The notes under the pieces are model-generated. The model was not told the origin of the DNA, ran no database searches, and saw nothing but the letters and a program-made list of their open reading frames with translations. This document shows positions 45,876 to 54,966 of a DNA stretch of 64,000 bases, piece by piece. The DNA is from Acidimicrobiaceae bacterium (GTDB lineage Bacteria; Actinomycetota; Acidimicrobiia; Acidimicrobiales; RAAP-2): the NCBI GenBank assembly GCA_003158855.1, contig PMLJ01000014.1, positions 108,158-172,157 on the forward strand, read 5' to 3'. Every line of letters starts with the position of its first letter. Position 1 is the first letter of the stretch. Both the position numbers and the translations under genes were made by a program.

Positions 45876-46745
45876 CTATCTCCAATCTTGGACCGCTCGG
45901 CCGAGGGTCTCGCTCACCTCCGTTCTCAGCAGCGCGGCCAGCGACGCCGCCGTGACCTCGCCGGAGTTGAGGAGATCGGTTGCGTGAAAGCAATCCCAAA
46001 AGCGGACCAGTCCGTCCTCACCGTCGGAGTCGAACACCTTGGCTGCGATACGCTGCCACCGATACTGGTACCAGACGTAGTTCAGCGGGCCCATCGGGTC
46101 ATCACCACCCGTGTAGTGGGCTTCGAGCTCCTCCAGCGTGCTGTAACCGTCGGCGCGCATCCGAGCGCCAAGGCGCGTACTCTGCGCACCAACGGTGGAG
46201 AGCACTTCAAGCGTGTTCAGACTTTCCGGCTGCCTCGATGCGACGAACGCGTGGAGGGCCAGGTTGGCGAAGATCTCGCCCAACCAGAAAGTCGGCAACC
46301 TGAGATCCCCGAGCACTTCGAACGCGTGGCCGAGCTCATGGATCGTGACGAGGTCGAAGAATGGCTGCAGATCCAAGCCACCGGCGCCGTCGGGGTACGT
46401 CGCAAGCAATCTCGCATAATCGCTCGGCGACGCCTCGTGAAGGTCCTGTGCCATCGTGATCCAGAAGTCTCCGCTTCCGGCGGGCATCACCACGATGCCG
46501 GGACGGATCTGACCATCGTCATCGTTAAAGAACGGCAGTCCGTAGGGCTGCCTGCTCTCCCAGTCCGCCTCGTCGGCGACGATGACGGCGATGTCGGGCC
46601 CGACTCCTGAAAACAGGCGACTGAAGTAGACGTAGGCGTCCGCGGCAACATCGGCCGCGGCCCGCGCTCGTACCAGTGACCCATCGCTGTAACGCACCTC
46701 AAACGGATAGCCGCCTAGGTGCGCAAGCCCTGATCCCATCGCCAT
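45876..46745 (-). CDS. HEXXH-type putative metalloprotease
   Basis: 289 residues, soluble, no signal peptide. The zinc motif HELGH lies in FFDLVTIHELGHAFEVLGDL near residue 138, and WLGEIFANLALHAFV follows ~20 residues later with a Glu well placed as the third ligand (gluzincin-like). GIVVMPAGSGDFW and VWYQYRWQRIAAKVFD are other recognisable blocks. I know no named family. ATG 46743-46745 has TAGGTT seven bases upstream; the longer frame beyond it is not supported. Confidence 0.72.
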   Translation of the reverse strand: MAMGSGLAHLGGYPFEVRYSDGSLVRARAAADVAADAYVYFSRLFSGVGPDIAVIVADEADWESRQPYGLPFFNDDDGQIRPGIVVMPAGSGDFWITMAQDLHEASPSDYARLLATYPDGAGGLDLQPFFDLVTIHELGHAFEVLGDLRLPTFWLGEIFANLALHAFVASRQPESLNTLEVLSTVGAQSTRLGARMRADGYSTLEELEAHYTGGDDPMGPLNYVWYQYRWQRIAAKVFDSDGEDGLVRFWDCFHATDLLNSGEVTAASLAALLRTEVSETLGRAVQDWR

Positions 46746-47236
46746 TAGACAAAACCTAGTGGTCAACAGAAGCCCGGATGGACCGCAACTCCAAGGTGTC
46801 GGGCAATGGGTCTCGGAGCGCCACCGATTCTCGTGACACTTCAAGAGGTCGTGTTGAACCAGGGTTTCAAACCTGTGGTGTCGGAGGCGGGACCCGAACA
46901 CTGCTCAGTGAGAGGCGTCCCACTCTGGCTCTCGGCCATGGTGGTTCCTCCTTGGTGGTTGTTGGATCACCGTAGCGCGGCCCCGGTGACCGTCGGGATC
47001 GCCTGACGGCGAGCGAGACAATGGCACGACTCGTCTCCTTCGCAGCTGCACGCGTGACGGACGCCAATCTCACAAGAGATGGACCGATGAGCGGGCTGCT
47101 CGACAATTCAGGACCCGCATGACGCCCGTGCCACCTACATGACGACACCACACTCGGGTGATCCAGTCGCCGGCACTTTCACCTACGACGTTCGGGGTTC
47201 CGGTCAGTCAACAAGAGGCGAGACAGACCCCACCCA
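46746..47236. other. Intergenic, 491 bases, with a tRNA-Leu 3' fragment
   Basis: Contains the promoter of the metalloprotease-like gene and a short copy of the tRNA-Leu end at 46876-46893. No gene recognised. Confidence 0.4.
46876..46893 (-). repeat. Partial third copy of the tRNA-Leu 3' end
   Basis: TGGTGTCGGAGGCGGGAC, identical to the first 18 bases of the 68-bp att repeats at 50782 and 60313, then CCGAAC where those have TTGAAC. It could be the scar of an earlier integration at the same tRNA, giving a second nested element, or chance. Confidence 0.4.
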
Positions 47237-50200
47237 CTACGTCCCCGTTGACTGGGGCGCGCCAAGCGAACGTAAGATGAGTGCCGCTTCCGGGGCCGAC
47301 GTTGGCCTGGCGAACAAGTAGCCCTGGATGCTGTCGCAACCCATCTTGGCTAGAGCGTCGCGTTGGTCCGGAGTTTCGACGCCCTCTGCGATGCAGGAGA
47401 TTCCGAGAGCGTTCACTACATCAACGATGCTCTTCACCAACGCCTCTCCGGCCTTGTCCGTAGTCAACCGGTCTATAAAGGTCTTATCGATCTTGACGAT
47501 GTCCACCGGAAGAGTCGCCAGTCGATTGAGTGACGAATAGCCCGTGCCGTAATCATCGAGAGCGAGCCTCAGACCCAGTTCTCTCAAAGAGTGAAGGCGA
47601 GCCAGCCCAGCCTTGAAGTTGAGCATCAGTGTGCTCTCGGTTATCTCCAATACCAAAGCGCTTGGCGGAAGCCCCGAGTCCCGAAGGGCGCGAGCGACGC
47701 GGTCGACGATCTCTGGCTCCCCAAGTTGACGAGCTGACAGATTGACGCTCACGTAAAAGGATTCGTCGACGACGCCAGTCTCCCTCCACGACTGAGCTTG
47801 TGCGCAGGCCATGTTTAGGACCCAATCGCCGAGCACAATGATTAGTCTGCTCGACTCGGCGATTTCAATGAACTCGATCGCTGGGATCATCCCGAATCGC
47901 CCGTGGTTCCATCTGACAAGGGCCTCGGCACCCACCACTCTCGAATTGTGCGCGGTGACGATCGGTTGGTAGAAGACCTGCAAATCTTCGTGTTCGAGGG
48001 CTCGAAACAACTCAGTGGCGAGGTCATGCCGATGGACGGCCTCGCTATGCATCTCCTCTTGAAACATTTCACTGCGGCATTTTCCAGATCGCTTCGCCGA
48101 ACCCATCGCCAGATTGGCATTGCGCAAGAGGCTATCGGGACCATCGTCGAGCGAGCCATTCGGCGCGATTCCGATGCTTATGTGAAGGGGCAGGCTCCCG
48201 TCACCGACTTGGAGGGGTTCGTCGAAGACTCTGACGATGCGATCTGCAACGGTCTGTGCCACCTCGAGCAGTCCGCCGATCTCAAGCAGAATGGCGAACT
48301 CGTCTCCCTCGAGTCGAGCCAGCGTGTCACCGGGCCTCATCGCGAGCGCCAGAGAGTCGCCGACTGCCGCGAGCACCTTGTTGCCCGCTTCGTGGCCAAT
48401 GCTGTCATTGATGTTCTTGAAGTCGTCGATGTCGATGTGCAGCACGGCAATGGAGTTGACTTGGCCATTGGCGCGATCAAGCGCGTGACTCACCTGGTCA
48501 ACGAAGAATGACCTGTTCGCGAGACCTGTCATTGCGTCGTGAAATGCCACATCATGAAGTTGCTGCTCAAGATAGTGATATTCGGTCACATCGCGGCTGT
48601 TCAATACGATGGCGCTGATGTCGGGATCATCCAGCATGTTGGTCATGGCGGTATTCACGACGCGCGAACTGCCGTCGCTGCGTACCCAGCGACAAAGACC
48701 TTCGACCGTAGCCTGACGTCCCTCCAAATGGACCTTCGCGAGCTGATCCCTGAAAGTGGAAGCATCCTCAGGGAGGATGAGCTCACTCCAATGATGTCCC
48801 ACCATCTCGTCGGATTGACGGCCCAGCAAGGCGAACACGGGGGGACTTAGGTAGAGGATGCGGCCGCTGCTCTCAACAAGGGTAACGAGGTCGGTCGACT
48901 TTTGCATCAGTGATCGGAATCTGCGTTCGTTCTGCTCGCGAAGCCGCTCTTCCGTCGACTCGACACCCTTGAGCGCCAAGCCCATCTCTGCGCATAACAT
49001 ACGCACCGACGACGTCAGATTTTCAGCATTGTCCGAGGAGTAGCTGATTCGGATGTACCCGCGGATTTCGTTGTCGACCTTCACGGGCTCGGCGAACAGC
49101 AGCACGGAAGAGGATCCGCGGGTGGCGCTTCGTACGACGACTGGGATCTGACTCGCGACTTCTCTGCCAATTTCCCGGCCAGCCGTTCGCACGGGCCGTT
49201 CCGATCGGTCACCGATTCTGACGGGTGCGGGTCCGGCGACGGCCACCACCGTCGGTTCCAACCGGCCATCCGTGACGAATGACGACCACGACTCTCCGCC
49301 ACGTGCGAGCGATACCGCGGCACGAACTGCGGCGTTGGCTATCGCCCTTAAGTCGCTGGCTCCCACGAACGCTTCGGCCGCCATGATAAGGACCGTCTGG
49401 CGTGTCGAGGCGTCAGCCAGATGACTGTTGGCGGTTCCGAGATTCTTAGTGACAATCCAGAGCCGAAGCAAGATCATCATGAACACGAGGGCCGAGGCTA
49501 CGGTGAGAAGAACCTGATCGGAACGCTGGCCTCGCAGTTCTCGAATGATGATCACGGCCGGAGTCGTCATCGCGGCAATCGTCAGGACCACGAGCGCGGC
49601 TCGCGGGCGCCATGCCTCAATCAGCTCCGATGGTTCGCCGAGGCGCACCATCGATGGATGCAGTGCCGCCGCACCCATAAGCGCGTACGAGAGGAGCCAT
49701 CCAATATCGATCGGTGTGGCGCTTGTGAATGAGTACCAGCCGTGAACTCGGGCAAGTGCAAAGAGAACATCTGCTACAAACAGAAACACCACGCTGGCGA
49801 AGAGCAGCCGGTAACTGAAGTTGCGCACCCCCGTGCTGAACAGGAGACGAATGATGACAACGACAAGAAGCAGATCCCACATCGGGTAGGCGATGGCCGT
49901 TAGACGACCTCCGACACTTAAGGCTGGATCCCGCGCGTAGTGCCCGAGGACGCTTATCCAGGCCAGTACACCGACCGCAACGGCGACGATGAGCCCATCG
50001 AGTGCTGACTTGAATCCCGAATTCGGTGTCCTGCTACGGACAAGCAGCAGCATGCCCACACCTATGACGGGATACGCCGCCAAGTAGAGAAAATCCGCGA
50101 CCGATGGCGTAGGAACCGAACGACCTGAGAGGCTGTAGACATTGAAGAAGACGTCGCCTACAGCGAACAACGCCATGCCCGCGGCGAAGGCCAACCAAGG

Positions 50201-50476
50201 TCCACGTTTCTCAGGTCGATTGATTCGTATTCCGACCAAGATCGCTGCAGCGGAGGAGAACCCGTAGGCGTCGAACACGAAACTCTGTGCCGTACCACTT
50301 ATCGCTAAGAAGTAGATCGGGACGCCAACCGCCAAAACCGCCAAGTAGTACCACCACGCCTGAGTCGCGGCCGTGCTCGTTCGGGAGATCACGAACGTTT
50401 GCGTTTGACTACTAGTAAGGCTGAACCCTGCATTGCGCGAGCCACTGTTGCCTCCCCCAAAGCTCAAGCATGCCAC
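47237..50476 (-). CDS. Membrane GGDEF/EAL cyclic-di-GMP protein with PAS domain
   Basis: 1079 residues. Roughly the first 345 form nine or so membrane helices; a GAF-like domain follows (about 360-480), then PAS (about 530-650, SSGRILYLSPPVFALLGRQS), GGDEF (about 655-815) and EAL (about 825-1070). In the GGDEF loop the motif reads RLEGDEFAILL, so the first Gly is Glu; activity is uncertain. The EAL part looks complete: GAEALVRWNH, VNLSARQL, LEITES, LALDDYGTGYSSLNRL, VKIDKTFI, AEGVET and QGYLFARP. It is most likely a c-di-GMP phosphodiesterase with a sensor front. Start GTG 50474-50476; upstream site unclear. Confidence 0.9.
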   Translation of the reverse strand: MACLSFGGGNSGSRNAGFSLTSSQTQTFVISRTSTAATQAWWYYLAVLAVGVPIYFLAISGTAQSFVFDAYGFSSAAAILVGIRINRPEKRGPWLAFAAGMALFAVGDVFFNVYSLSGRSVPTPSVADFLYLAAYPVIGVGMLLLVRSRTPNSGFKSALDGLIVAVAVGVLAWISVLGHYARDPALSVGGRLTAIAYPMWDLLLVVVIIRLLFSTGVRNFSYRLLFASVVFLFVADVLFALARVHGWYSFTSATPIDIGWLLSYALMGAAALHPSMVRLGEPSELIEAWRPRAALVVLTIAAMTTPAVIIIRELRGQRSDQVLLTVASALVFMMILLRLWIVTKNLGTANSHLADASTRQTVLIMAAEAFVGASDLRAIANAAVRAAVSLARGGESWSSFVTDGRLEPTVVAVAGPAPVRIGDRSERPVRTAGREIGREVASQIPVVVRSATRGSSSVLLFAEPVKVDNEIRGYIRISYSSDNAENLTSSVRMLCAEMGLALKGVESTEERLREQNERRFRSLMQKSTDLVTLVESSGRILYLSPPVFALLGRQSDEMVGHHWSELILPEDASTFRDQLAKVHLEGRQATVEGLCRWVRSDGSSRVVNTAMTNMLDDPDISAIVLNSRDVTEYHYLEQQLHDVAFHDAMTGLANRSFFVDQVSHALDRANGQVNSIAVLHIDIDDFKNINDSIGHEAGNKVLAAVGDSLALAMRPGDTLARLEGDEFAILLEIGGLLEVAQTVADRIVRVFDEPLQVGDGSLPLHISIGIAPNGSLDDGPDSLLRNANLAMGSAKRSGKCRSEMFQEEMHSEAVHRHDLATELFRALEHEDLQVFYQPIVTAHNSRVVGAEALVRWNHGRFGMIPAIEFIEIAESSRLIIVLGDWVLNMACAQAQSWRETGVVDESFYVSVNLSARQLGEPEIVDRVARALRDSGLPPSALVLEITESTLMLNFKAGLARLHSLRELGLRLALDDYGTGYSSLNRLATLPVDIVKIDKTFIDRLTTDKAGEALVKSIVDVVNALGISCIAEGVETPDQRDALAKMGCDSIQGYLFARPTSAPEAALILRSLGAPQSTGT

Positions 50477-50781
50477 TCAAGAGAGTGGGGAATCGGAATC
50501 CTCTAAAGTTCCACCTCCGGCCCCGAGGAAGGGGCCAAATCAGGGTGTTTACGAAACCCCGCGCGCCTCATCAGGAGTGGGGCTTCCGCGCGAAGCTTCG
50601 CGCGTAGATCGTCCCTAAGCCTACGGCGCAAGAAATCGCCCTAGAGAATCGCCCCGGTACCTTGCGCCTCGGGCACATCGGTGCACAGTGGGACAGTGCC
50701 GGCCGGCGAACTATATCGTCTGGCGCGCACTTCGCTGCTCGGGATCTGGTGGTCTCGGGTGTGTGGGAACCCTCCCACTGA
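50477..50781. other. Intergenic, 305 bases, up to attL
   Basis: Holds the promoter of the GGDEF/EAL gene and an 18-bp palindrome. No gene. Confidence 0.35.
50587..50604. repeat. Perfect 18-bp palindrome
   Basis: CGCGCGAAGCTTCGCGCG. It could be a dimeric-regulator site or a cruciform hairpin. It lies about 110 bases upstream of the GGDEF/EAL start and 180 before attL. Confidence 0.45.
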
Positions 50782-50849
50782 CTGGTGTCGGAGGCGGGAC
50801 TTGAACCCGCACGCCCCTAAGGGCACCAGCCCCTCAAGCTGGCGCGTCT
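50782..50849. repeat. attL, 68-bp direct repeat
   Basis: Identical to 60313-60380. It comprises CCA end, T arm, variable arm and anticodon arm of the tRNA-Leu gene (minus strand), without the 5' part. It is therefore the displaced original 3' end. Confidence 0.93.
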
Positions 50850-50917
50850 GAGCGGGTCCCTTCTGCGTTGTGCCTGATAAGGGCATGTATAACTCGCTCA
50901 CAACGTCGCAAAATGCG

Positions 50918-50946
50918 TCCCCATTCCGCATCCATTCCGCAAACTT
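50918..50946. repeat. Left 29-bp integrase arm-type repeat
   Basis: Identical to 60197-60225. Inside, CATTCCGCA occurs twice in tandem. It overlaps the integrase stop codon. Paired repeats just inside both element ends fit arm-binding sites of a tyrosine integrase or its excisionase. Confidence 0.6.
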
Positions 50947-52099
50947 ACAAATTTTGAGATCGGGACACGCTCGAAATCGCAATGACGGGCGCTGGCGTGA
51001 CGAGTGCCGAGAGCGCGTCAGCGAGCACGCGGTCGCGATTCTGTGCGACGTGCTGGTAGCGCATCGCGGCCCGTTCGTCGGCGTGCCCCGCGCGTTGCAT
51101 TAGCTCTCGAATGGTCGCGCCCGTCACCGCGGCCAACGTCAAGCCGCTGTGGCGCAGATCGTGGAAGTGAAGATCCTTGCGACCAATCGCCGCGCGCGCT
51201 TTCTGCCACGCGGTGTCGAGTTGACGAACCCGCAATGGCTCGCCAAGTAGCCCCGTGAAGATCAGCGCGTCGCCGTCAACATCGACGAAGCGTTCTAGGT
51301 GATCCACGAGCAACGGGACGACGTGCGGCGGTACGGCCAAGGTCCGAACGCCTGCGCTTGACTTTGGCGCTTTGTCGATCATCGTGCCGTCCATCATCTT
51401 GACCCGCGTCGCCGCGATGGTCAGAGTCTCGTGCAAGAGATTCACGTCACGACGACGAAGTCCGAGTAGCTCGCCACGACGAAGTTGGCACCACAGCGCC
51501 AGGTGAACGACTAGGCGCAAACGCTCAGGCATCGCGTCGGCCAGCGCGTCAACTTCAGCGATGCTCGCGGTCGGTCGCTCGGTTACGGGTTCGTCACCGC
51601 CGCCTTTGATAACGCACGGACTCTTCGCGATGAATCCGTCGCTAATCGCCGCGCGCATTATCTGACTGAGTAGTCGGTACGCCTTCGCGGCCGTGCTCGG
51701 GTGACGTTGTGAGAGCTCACCATGCCACTCCACGACAGCGGATGGTCGAATCGCGCCGATCGGTCGGCCGCCAAACGTCGGGAGAATATGCCGGGTCAAA
51801 AGGTGACGATACAGCTCGGTGGTGCGCTCGGCTCTCGTACCGCGCCTTTCGATCCACGGCTCGACGAACGCGCGAAACGACGTGCGCTTGAGCACCGGGT
51901 CTACCCAATCGCCTGATGTGACTTTCGCCCGCTCGCTCTCGCGCCAATTCTTCGCGTCGCGAATGGTGGTGAAGACTTTCGTTCGCTCCTTGTGATCCGG
52001 TCCTCTGTATCGAGCGAGAAAACGATCATCGCCGAGTTTTGTGATTCCTGGCGTCGCCGTCGATCTGTTGGTCGATTTCGTTGACTTTGCCTTCGTCAT
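50945..52099 (-). CDS. Phage-type tyrosine integrase
   Basis: 384 residues in three domains. The N-terminal arm-binding domain includes ITKLGDDRFLARYRGPDHKE, the core-binding domain FVEPWIERRGTRAERTTELY, and the catalytic domain holds Arg in QLRRGELLGLRRRDVN, HFHDLRHSGLTLAAVTGA (H-X-X-R), GHADERAAMRYQHVA (His and nucleophile Tyr). It catalyses insertion into the tRNA-Leu gene. ATG 52097-52099 (MTKAKSTKS) has AAAGGGAAAG upstream and overlaps the stop of the next gene by four bases. Lies directly inside attL, as expected. Confidence 0.94.
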   Translation of the reverse strand: MTKAKSTKSTNRSTATPGITKLGDDRFLARYRGPDHKERTKVFTTIRDAKNWRESERAKVTSGDWVDPVLKRTSFRAFVEPWIERRGTRAERTTELYRHLLTRHILPTFGGRPIGAIRPSAVVEWHGELSQRHPSTAAKAYRLLSQIMRAAISDGFIAKSPCVIKGGGDEPVTERPTASIAEVDALADAMPERLRLVVHLALWCQLRRGELLGLRRRDVNLLHETLTIAATRVKMMDGTMIDKAPKSSAGVRTLAVPPHVVPLLVDHLERFVDVDGDALIFTGLLGEPLRVRQLDTAWQKARAAIGRKDLHFHDLRHSGLTLAAVTGATIRELMQRAGHADERAAMRYQHVAQNRDRVLADALSALVTPAPVIAISSVSRSQNL

Positions 52100-52812
52100 T
52101 GCTTTCCCTTTCGCTTTGGTGCTGCGATCTCTGGTTCGACCGTGCTCGCCGCCATTCCACGCCTGGTGGGAGCGAGCAGGTTCAACGGTGGCCGTCGACA
52201 CCGATAGACCCATTTGCTCGCCTGCTCCTTTGTGGCGAAGAGTTTGTCCATGACCGCTTTTGTCGGATGGGCTCCGTCACGAAGGGCCTCGGTGTAAATC
52301 TTCGCCACCTCTACGTAGTGTTCACGAGGCAGCGGCTTTCGACCCGACTTCGCGGGCGGCTGATCTTTGGTCAGCTCGAGAACGCGGTTTGCGGCCGTCC
52401 GCCGCTCGGGACTCGACGGACGAAGTTCGTAATTTGGCGAGACAAGTTGAAATCGCTTCGCGTCCTCTGCGATCTTTTCTCTGAAGCCTGGCGTTACTTC
52501 AGTCCACGCGAGTCGGCGCTGGCGTTCCATGTCCTTGGCAACGATCTTCCCAAGTGGGAGGCGGAGATCCTTGGTTTGGATGAATCCCTCACGGTTCTCC
52601 CAGGCAGTATCACCAGAGCGCGGCCAGTGGTCATTCGCCTGTGCTGGCGTCAAGTGAGTTACTTGCTCGTCAAGAGCTGCCGGGTCGATAGCCCACATCT
52701 CTACCCCGACAACCTCTGGGCGCCCATCGATCAAGGCGACTGTCGTCCAAATCTCAAACGGGCCCTTCTCTTTGTTGGGCCACCTTTGCATAGCTCGGCT
52801 GATTATGTCCAC
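52096..52812 (-). CDS. Hypothetical protein with C-terminal helix-turn-helix-like region, upstream of integrase
   Basis: About 238 residues. The N-terminal half (GPFEIWTTVALIDGRPEVVG) is of a kind often seen beside integrases in actinobacterial elements. The tail EHYVEVAKIYTEALRDGAHP then TKAVMDKLFATKEQASKWVY looks like a DNA-binding helix-turn-helix. It may control integration or lysogeny. GTG 52810-52812 has TACAGT six bases upstream (52819-52824), a leaderless arrangement; an ATG at 52791 is a rival. It is divergent from the XRE gene and overlaps integrase by ATGA. Confidence 0.68.
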   Translation of the reverse strand: MDIISRAMQRWPNKEKGPFEIWTTVALIDGRPEVVGVEMWAIDPAALDEQVTHLTPAQANDHWPRSGDTAWENREGFIQTKDLRLPLGKIVAKDMERQRRLAWTEVTPGFREKIAEDAKRFQLVSPNYELRPSSPERRTAANRVLELTKDQPPAKSGRKPLPREHYVEVAKIYTEALRDGAHPTKAVMDKLFATKEQASKWVYRCRRPPLNLLAPTRRGMAASTVEPEIAAPKRKGKQ

Positions 52813-52939
52813 GCGCTCACTGTACACGGAAATGAAACGTTGGGGCAACTAGTAACAATTCCGAAATGGTGGTAAGAGTTACAAGAAAACAACGCTGGAA
52901 ACGACGCCACAGAGAATACGAAGTGGTTACGTTGGGTCC
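52813..52939. promoter_or_regulatory. Divergent control region of the element
   Basis: 127 bases between the leftward integrase unit and the rightward replication/terminase unit. It has a -10 for each: TACAGT (52819-52824, minus) and TACGTT (52928-52933, plus), each six bases from its start codon. This is where a lysogeny-type switch would act, as with stl/str in staphylococcal islands. Confidence 0.6.
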
Positions 52940-53203
52940 ATGAACATCGACGGCGAGGTCCTGAGCGAGGGCCAAGTATTGACCAGGCTGACCGCGGCTC
53001 GACGAGTCGCACGTGACGGAACCGGGCGACGCGTTCGCCTGGCGGTAGGCGCGTCGTTGTCGGAAATCGGCCGAGCGTGCGGCGTTTCCAAGGGCTCAGT
53101 CTGCAAATGGGAGCACGGCCAACGCGAGCCCGCCGGTGAGCATGGCGTTCGTTATTGGGCAATTATCAGTGCGCTGGCCGCGACGCTTGGCGAAGCGCAA
53201 TGA
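52940..53203 (+). CDS. XRE-family DNA-binding regulator
   Basis: 87 residues. The helix-turn-helix is LAVGASLSEIGRACGVSKGS then VCKWEHGQREP, near residues 35-65. It is the first gene rightward from the divergent region and probably regulates one or both promoters. ATG 52940 is leaderless (TACGTT-N6). Its end overlaps the next gene by ATGA. Confidence 0.86.
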   Translation: MNIDGEVLSEGQVLTRLTAARRVARDGTGRRVRLAVGASLSEIGRACGVSKGSVCKWEHGQREPAGEHGVRYWAIISALAATLGEAQ

Positions 53204-53379
53204 CCGCCGCGACGAACGACAGATTGATGACGCCCGTTGAATTGAGCGAATACCTCCAAATCCCACTCGGGACCATCTATCAGTGGAAATACAAGAGATT
53301 CGGTCCGCCCGCGCACAAGATCGGGCGCCACCTCCGCTACAAACTGAGCGAAGTTGAAACTTGGGCGACGGCGCAATGA
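53200..53379 (+). CDS. Excisionase / AlpA-like MerR-type helix-turn-helix protein
   Basis: 59 residues: RLMTPVELSEYLQIPLGTIY then QWKYKRFGPPAHKIGRHLRY is the MerR-like winged helix of phage excisionases, with KLSEVETWATAQ at the end. It would bind near att or arm sites and steer the integrase to excision. ATG 53200 overlaps the upstream stop. Confidence 0.84.
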   Translation: MTAATNDRLMTPVELSEYLQIPLGTIYQWKYKRFGPPAHKIGRHLRYKLSEVETWATAQ

Positions 53380-53747
53380 ACACCGATTCCCTCTCACGGG
53401 CCCTCGACGAGCTCGACGCGAGCGAGATGGAGCATCTCGCCGCAGCTCTTCACGAGCGTGCCCGGATACGTCGAGTGCCGCTCTCCTACGACGAAGGCCT
53501 CGACGCCTTCAAGGGCGCCCCGGTTTCAACCTGGGCGGCTCAGTCGCCGTACGCCGACGTGGCGCGCGTTCGTGCCACTTGCAGGATCCTCGTCGCTGAG
53601 CGTCGCTGGCATGAATCGCAGATCGTCGAGGCAATGCTCACCCTTGCCTTCGAGGTCTGTCCGCACCCCCTGATCGCCCGCGAGGCCGTAGCCCAGGGCA
53701 TCGCCGACGCGAAGCGCATTTCCGAAGGCCGCGCAAATGGCGAGTGA
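53376..53747 (+). CDS. Hypothetical helical protein of the element
   Basis: 123 residues, mostly helical. RALDELDASEMEHLAAALHE at the start and LTLAFEVCPHPLIAREAVAQ near the end. No family recognised. It overlaps both neighbours (ATGA at the start, 11 bases at the end), so it is part of the replication operon. Confidence 0.7.
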   Translation: MNTDSLSRALDELDASEMEHLAAALHERARIRRVPLSYDEGLDAFKGAPVSTWAAQSPYADVARVRATCRILVAERRWHESQIVEAMLTLAFEVCPHPLIAREAVAQGIADAKRISEGRANGE

Positions 53748-54966
53748 CACCCGCGTGCTAGAACTCGAAGGCGCTTACCTACTAGCGCGAATTGAAACGT
53801 TCGTGTCTCGATTCGTCGTCTATCCGAGCGAGGCGGCGCGCGTCGCTCACGTGCTCTGGATTGTTCACACGCACCGGATGGACGCCTGGGAGTCAACACC
53901 GCGGATCGCGTTTCTCTCGCCCGAGCCGGGCAGCGGGAAGAGCCGCGCACTAGAGATCACTGAGCTCCTCGTGCCGCGCCCCGTGCACGCCATCAACGCC
54001 ACACCCGCCTATCTGTTTCGCAAGGTTTCCGACGCCGCTGGCCCGCCAACGATCCTCTACGACGAGATCGACACCCTGTTCGGACCCCGCGCAAAAGATA
54101 ATGAAGACGTTCGAGGGATGCTGAATGCGGGGCACCGCAAAGGCGCCGTCGCCGGCCGATGTGTCGTGCGTGGCAAAGTAGTTGAGACCGAAGAGCTGCC
54201 GGCCTACTGTGCCGTCGCTCTGGCCGGACTCGACGACTTACCGGACACCATTATGAGCCGATCCGTCGTCGTGAGAATGCGGCGACGAGCTCCTGGTGAG
54301 GTGATCGAGCCATTCCGGCACCGCGTTCACTCAGCCGAAGGATTCGCACTCCGCGACGAGATCGAGTCATGGTCGGCGACCATCCAAACGGGCACCTGGC
54401 CCGAGATGCCATCTGGCATCGAGGACCGCAATGCGGACATTTGGGAGGCGTTGCTCGCCGTTGCCGACGCGGCCGGAGGAGACTGGCCCGAGCGTGCTCG
54501 ACGTAACGCTGTAACGCTTGTAACGGATTCCTTGGCAGCCACTCCCAGCCTCGGGCTTCGCCTACTGAAAGACCTCAAAGTGGTCTTTGACGAACGTGGC
54601 GAAGAGAAGATTTCTACCGCAGACATCCTTTCGGCGCTCACCGCTATGGAGGATTCGCCGTGGGGGGATCTGCACGGTAAACCACTCGATGCCCGTTCAT
54701 TGTCACGACGCCTCGGCAAATACGGTGTTAAACCGCGTGGCCAACGCCGCGACGAGCTGGTCTTCAGAGGCTACGACCGAGCCGACTTGCTCGATCCCTG
54801 GGCGCGTTATGTAACGGTTGTTGCCCCTAATCCTCTGAGTGAAACAGAGAGATATATGACTAATTTAATCGGGATTGAAGATAAGGCCCTGGGTATGCCT
54901 GGCCTAGTAGCCGTTACAAGCGTTACAGCGTTACGTCGCGATGAGCAAATGGGGGCCCGCATATGA
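53737..54966 (+). CDS. AAA+ ATPase with DUF3631-type C-terminus, replication-associated
   Basis: 409 residues. Walker A is LSPEPGSGKSRALEITELL near residues 61-79, Walker B PTILYDEIDTLFGPRAKDNE near residue 105, and the sensor/arginine region includes VALAGLDDLPDTIMSRSVVV. The C-terminal part (ISTADILSALTAMEDSPWGD then LSRRLGKYGVKPRGQR) matches DUF3631. Such proteins are found in actinobacterial mobile elements, often fused to a primase. Here no primase is present, so it may load host replication proteins on the element. Confidence 0.85.
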   Translation: MASDTRVLELEGAYLLARIETFVSRFVVYPSEAARVAHVLWIVHTHRMDAWESTPRIAFLSPEPGSGKSRALEITELLVPRPVHAINATPAYLFRKVSDAAGPPTILYDEIDTLFGPRAKDNEDVRGMLNAGHRKGAVAGRCVVRGKVVETEELPAYCAVALAGLDDLPDTIMSRSVVVRMRRRAPGEVIEPFRHRVHSAEGFALRDEIESWSATIQTGTWPEMPSGIEDRNADIWEALLAVADAAGGDWPERARRNAVTLVTDSLAATPSLGLRLLKDLKVVFDERGEEKISTADILSALTAMEDSPWGDLHGKPLDARSLSRRLGKYGVKPRGQRRDELVFRGYDRADLLDPWARYVTVVAPNPLSETERYMTNLIGIEDKALGMPGLVAVTSVTALRRDEQMGARI

